Source: CAVPRW01 sp046727435 [NCBI: bacterium] (GTDB lineage Bacteria; Tectomicrobia; Entotheonellia; J063). Taken from it: a DNA stretch of 6,971 nt. Of the stretch, positions 6,870 to 6,971 are shown piece by piece. Position 1 is the stretch's first letter; every line of letters begins with the position of its first letter. The translations under genes were made by a program, and so were the position numbers. The notes below the pieces were generated by a model that was not told the DNA's origin, did no database searches, and saw only the letters and a list, made by a program, of their open reading frames with translations. The stretch is taken from contig JBKPCR010000316.1 in assembly GCA_046727435.1 (NCBI GenBank), forward strand, positions 1 to 6,971. Direction: 5' to 3'.

Positions 6870-6971
6870 TTACGTCGACGCCCGTCCTCGGCGCAGGGCG
6901 CGCCCGGCCAATATGCCGGTGTGCTGCCCCTTGTCGACCACCACCTTGCCGTTGACGATGACGTACTCGAT
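6870..6971 (-). CDS. C-terminus of a D-aminoacylase-like amidohydrolase (5' part outside window)
   Basis: Thirty-three codons run in from the right edge and stop at TAA (6872-6870). The residues IEYVIVNGKVVVDKGQHTG followed by LAGRALRR are the typical closing beta-strand and tail of N-acyl-D-amino-acid deacylases and related amidohydrolases: a VxVNGxxVxDxGxHTG segment, then a Gly-Arg and an arginine-rich end. Such enzymes hydrolyse N-acyl amino acids or cyclic amides using a metal site that would lie upstream, outside the window. The gene points towards the hydratase gene on the same strand, 204 bp away. The family is probable from the tail alone; the substrate cannot be judged. Confidence 0.75.
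   Translation of the reverse strand: MEYVIVNGKVVVDKGQHTGILAGRALRRGRAST

Overview
The window is a GC-rich, densely coded stretch of a bacterial chromosome with strong Shine-Dalgarno sites ahead of every complete gene. A Tat-type signal peptide and the mix of enzymes suggest a free-living, metabolically versatile bacterium, probably Gram-negative (proteobacterial or a related uncultured soil or marine lineage). That placement is a guess, because no taxonomic marker gene is present. Four complete and two partial protein genes are supported. No RNA gene, insertion sequence, CRISPR array or phage gene was seen.

Layout. Positions 1-1787 (minus) hold most of a multidomain protein with an N-terminal acyl-carrier domain followed by a fatty-acyl-AMP-ligase-type adenylation domain; its C-terminus lies beyond the window. 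A 190-bp divergent intergenic region with a plausible promoter for each side separates it from acs (1978-3927, plus), a full-length acetyl-CoA synthetase with every acetate-pocket and catalytic residue I could check. After acs come a GC-rich hairpin, a second long hairpin at 4091-4131, and a small GlcG/HbpS-family gene (4170-4565, plus). That gene converges on a minus-strand group, with an inverted repeat suited to a bidirectional terminator between them. The minus-strand group, in transcription order, is the extreme C-terminus of a D-aminoacylase-like amidohydrolase (6971-6870), a 2-keto-4-pentenoate hydratase-family enzyme (6665-5865), and a Tat-exported cyclase-family (kynurenine formamidase-like) hydrolase (5776-4676).

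How the genes may work together. The minus-strand trio looks like part of a catabolic cluster: two hydrolases able to open amide or cyclic substrates and a hydratase of the meta-cleavage type. Its substrate cannot be read from the window. Acs would capture free acetate as acetyl-CoA. The carrier-adenylation protein would activate a carboxylic acid and probably load it onto its own or another carrier domain. These links are inference. No clearly new multi-gene system is evident. The points most worth a second look are the ACP-first adenylating fusion, the cyclase with two glutamines where family members usually have metal-binding histidines, and two strong hairpins (4091-4131, and 6123-6149 inside the hydratase gene).
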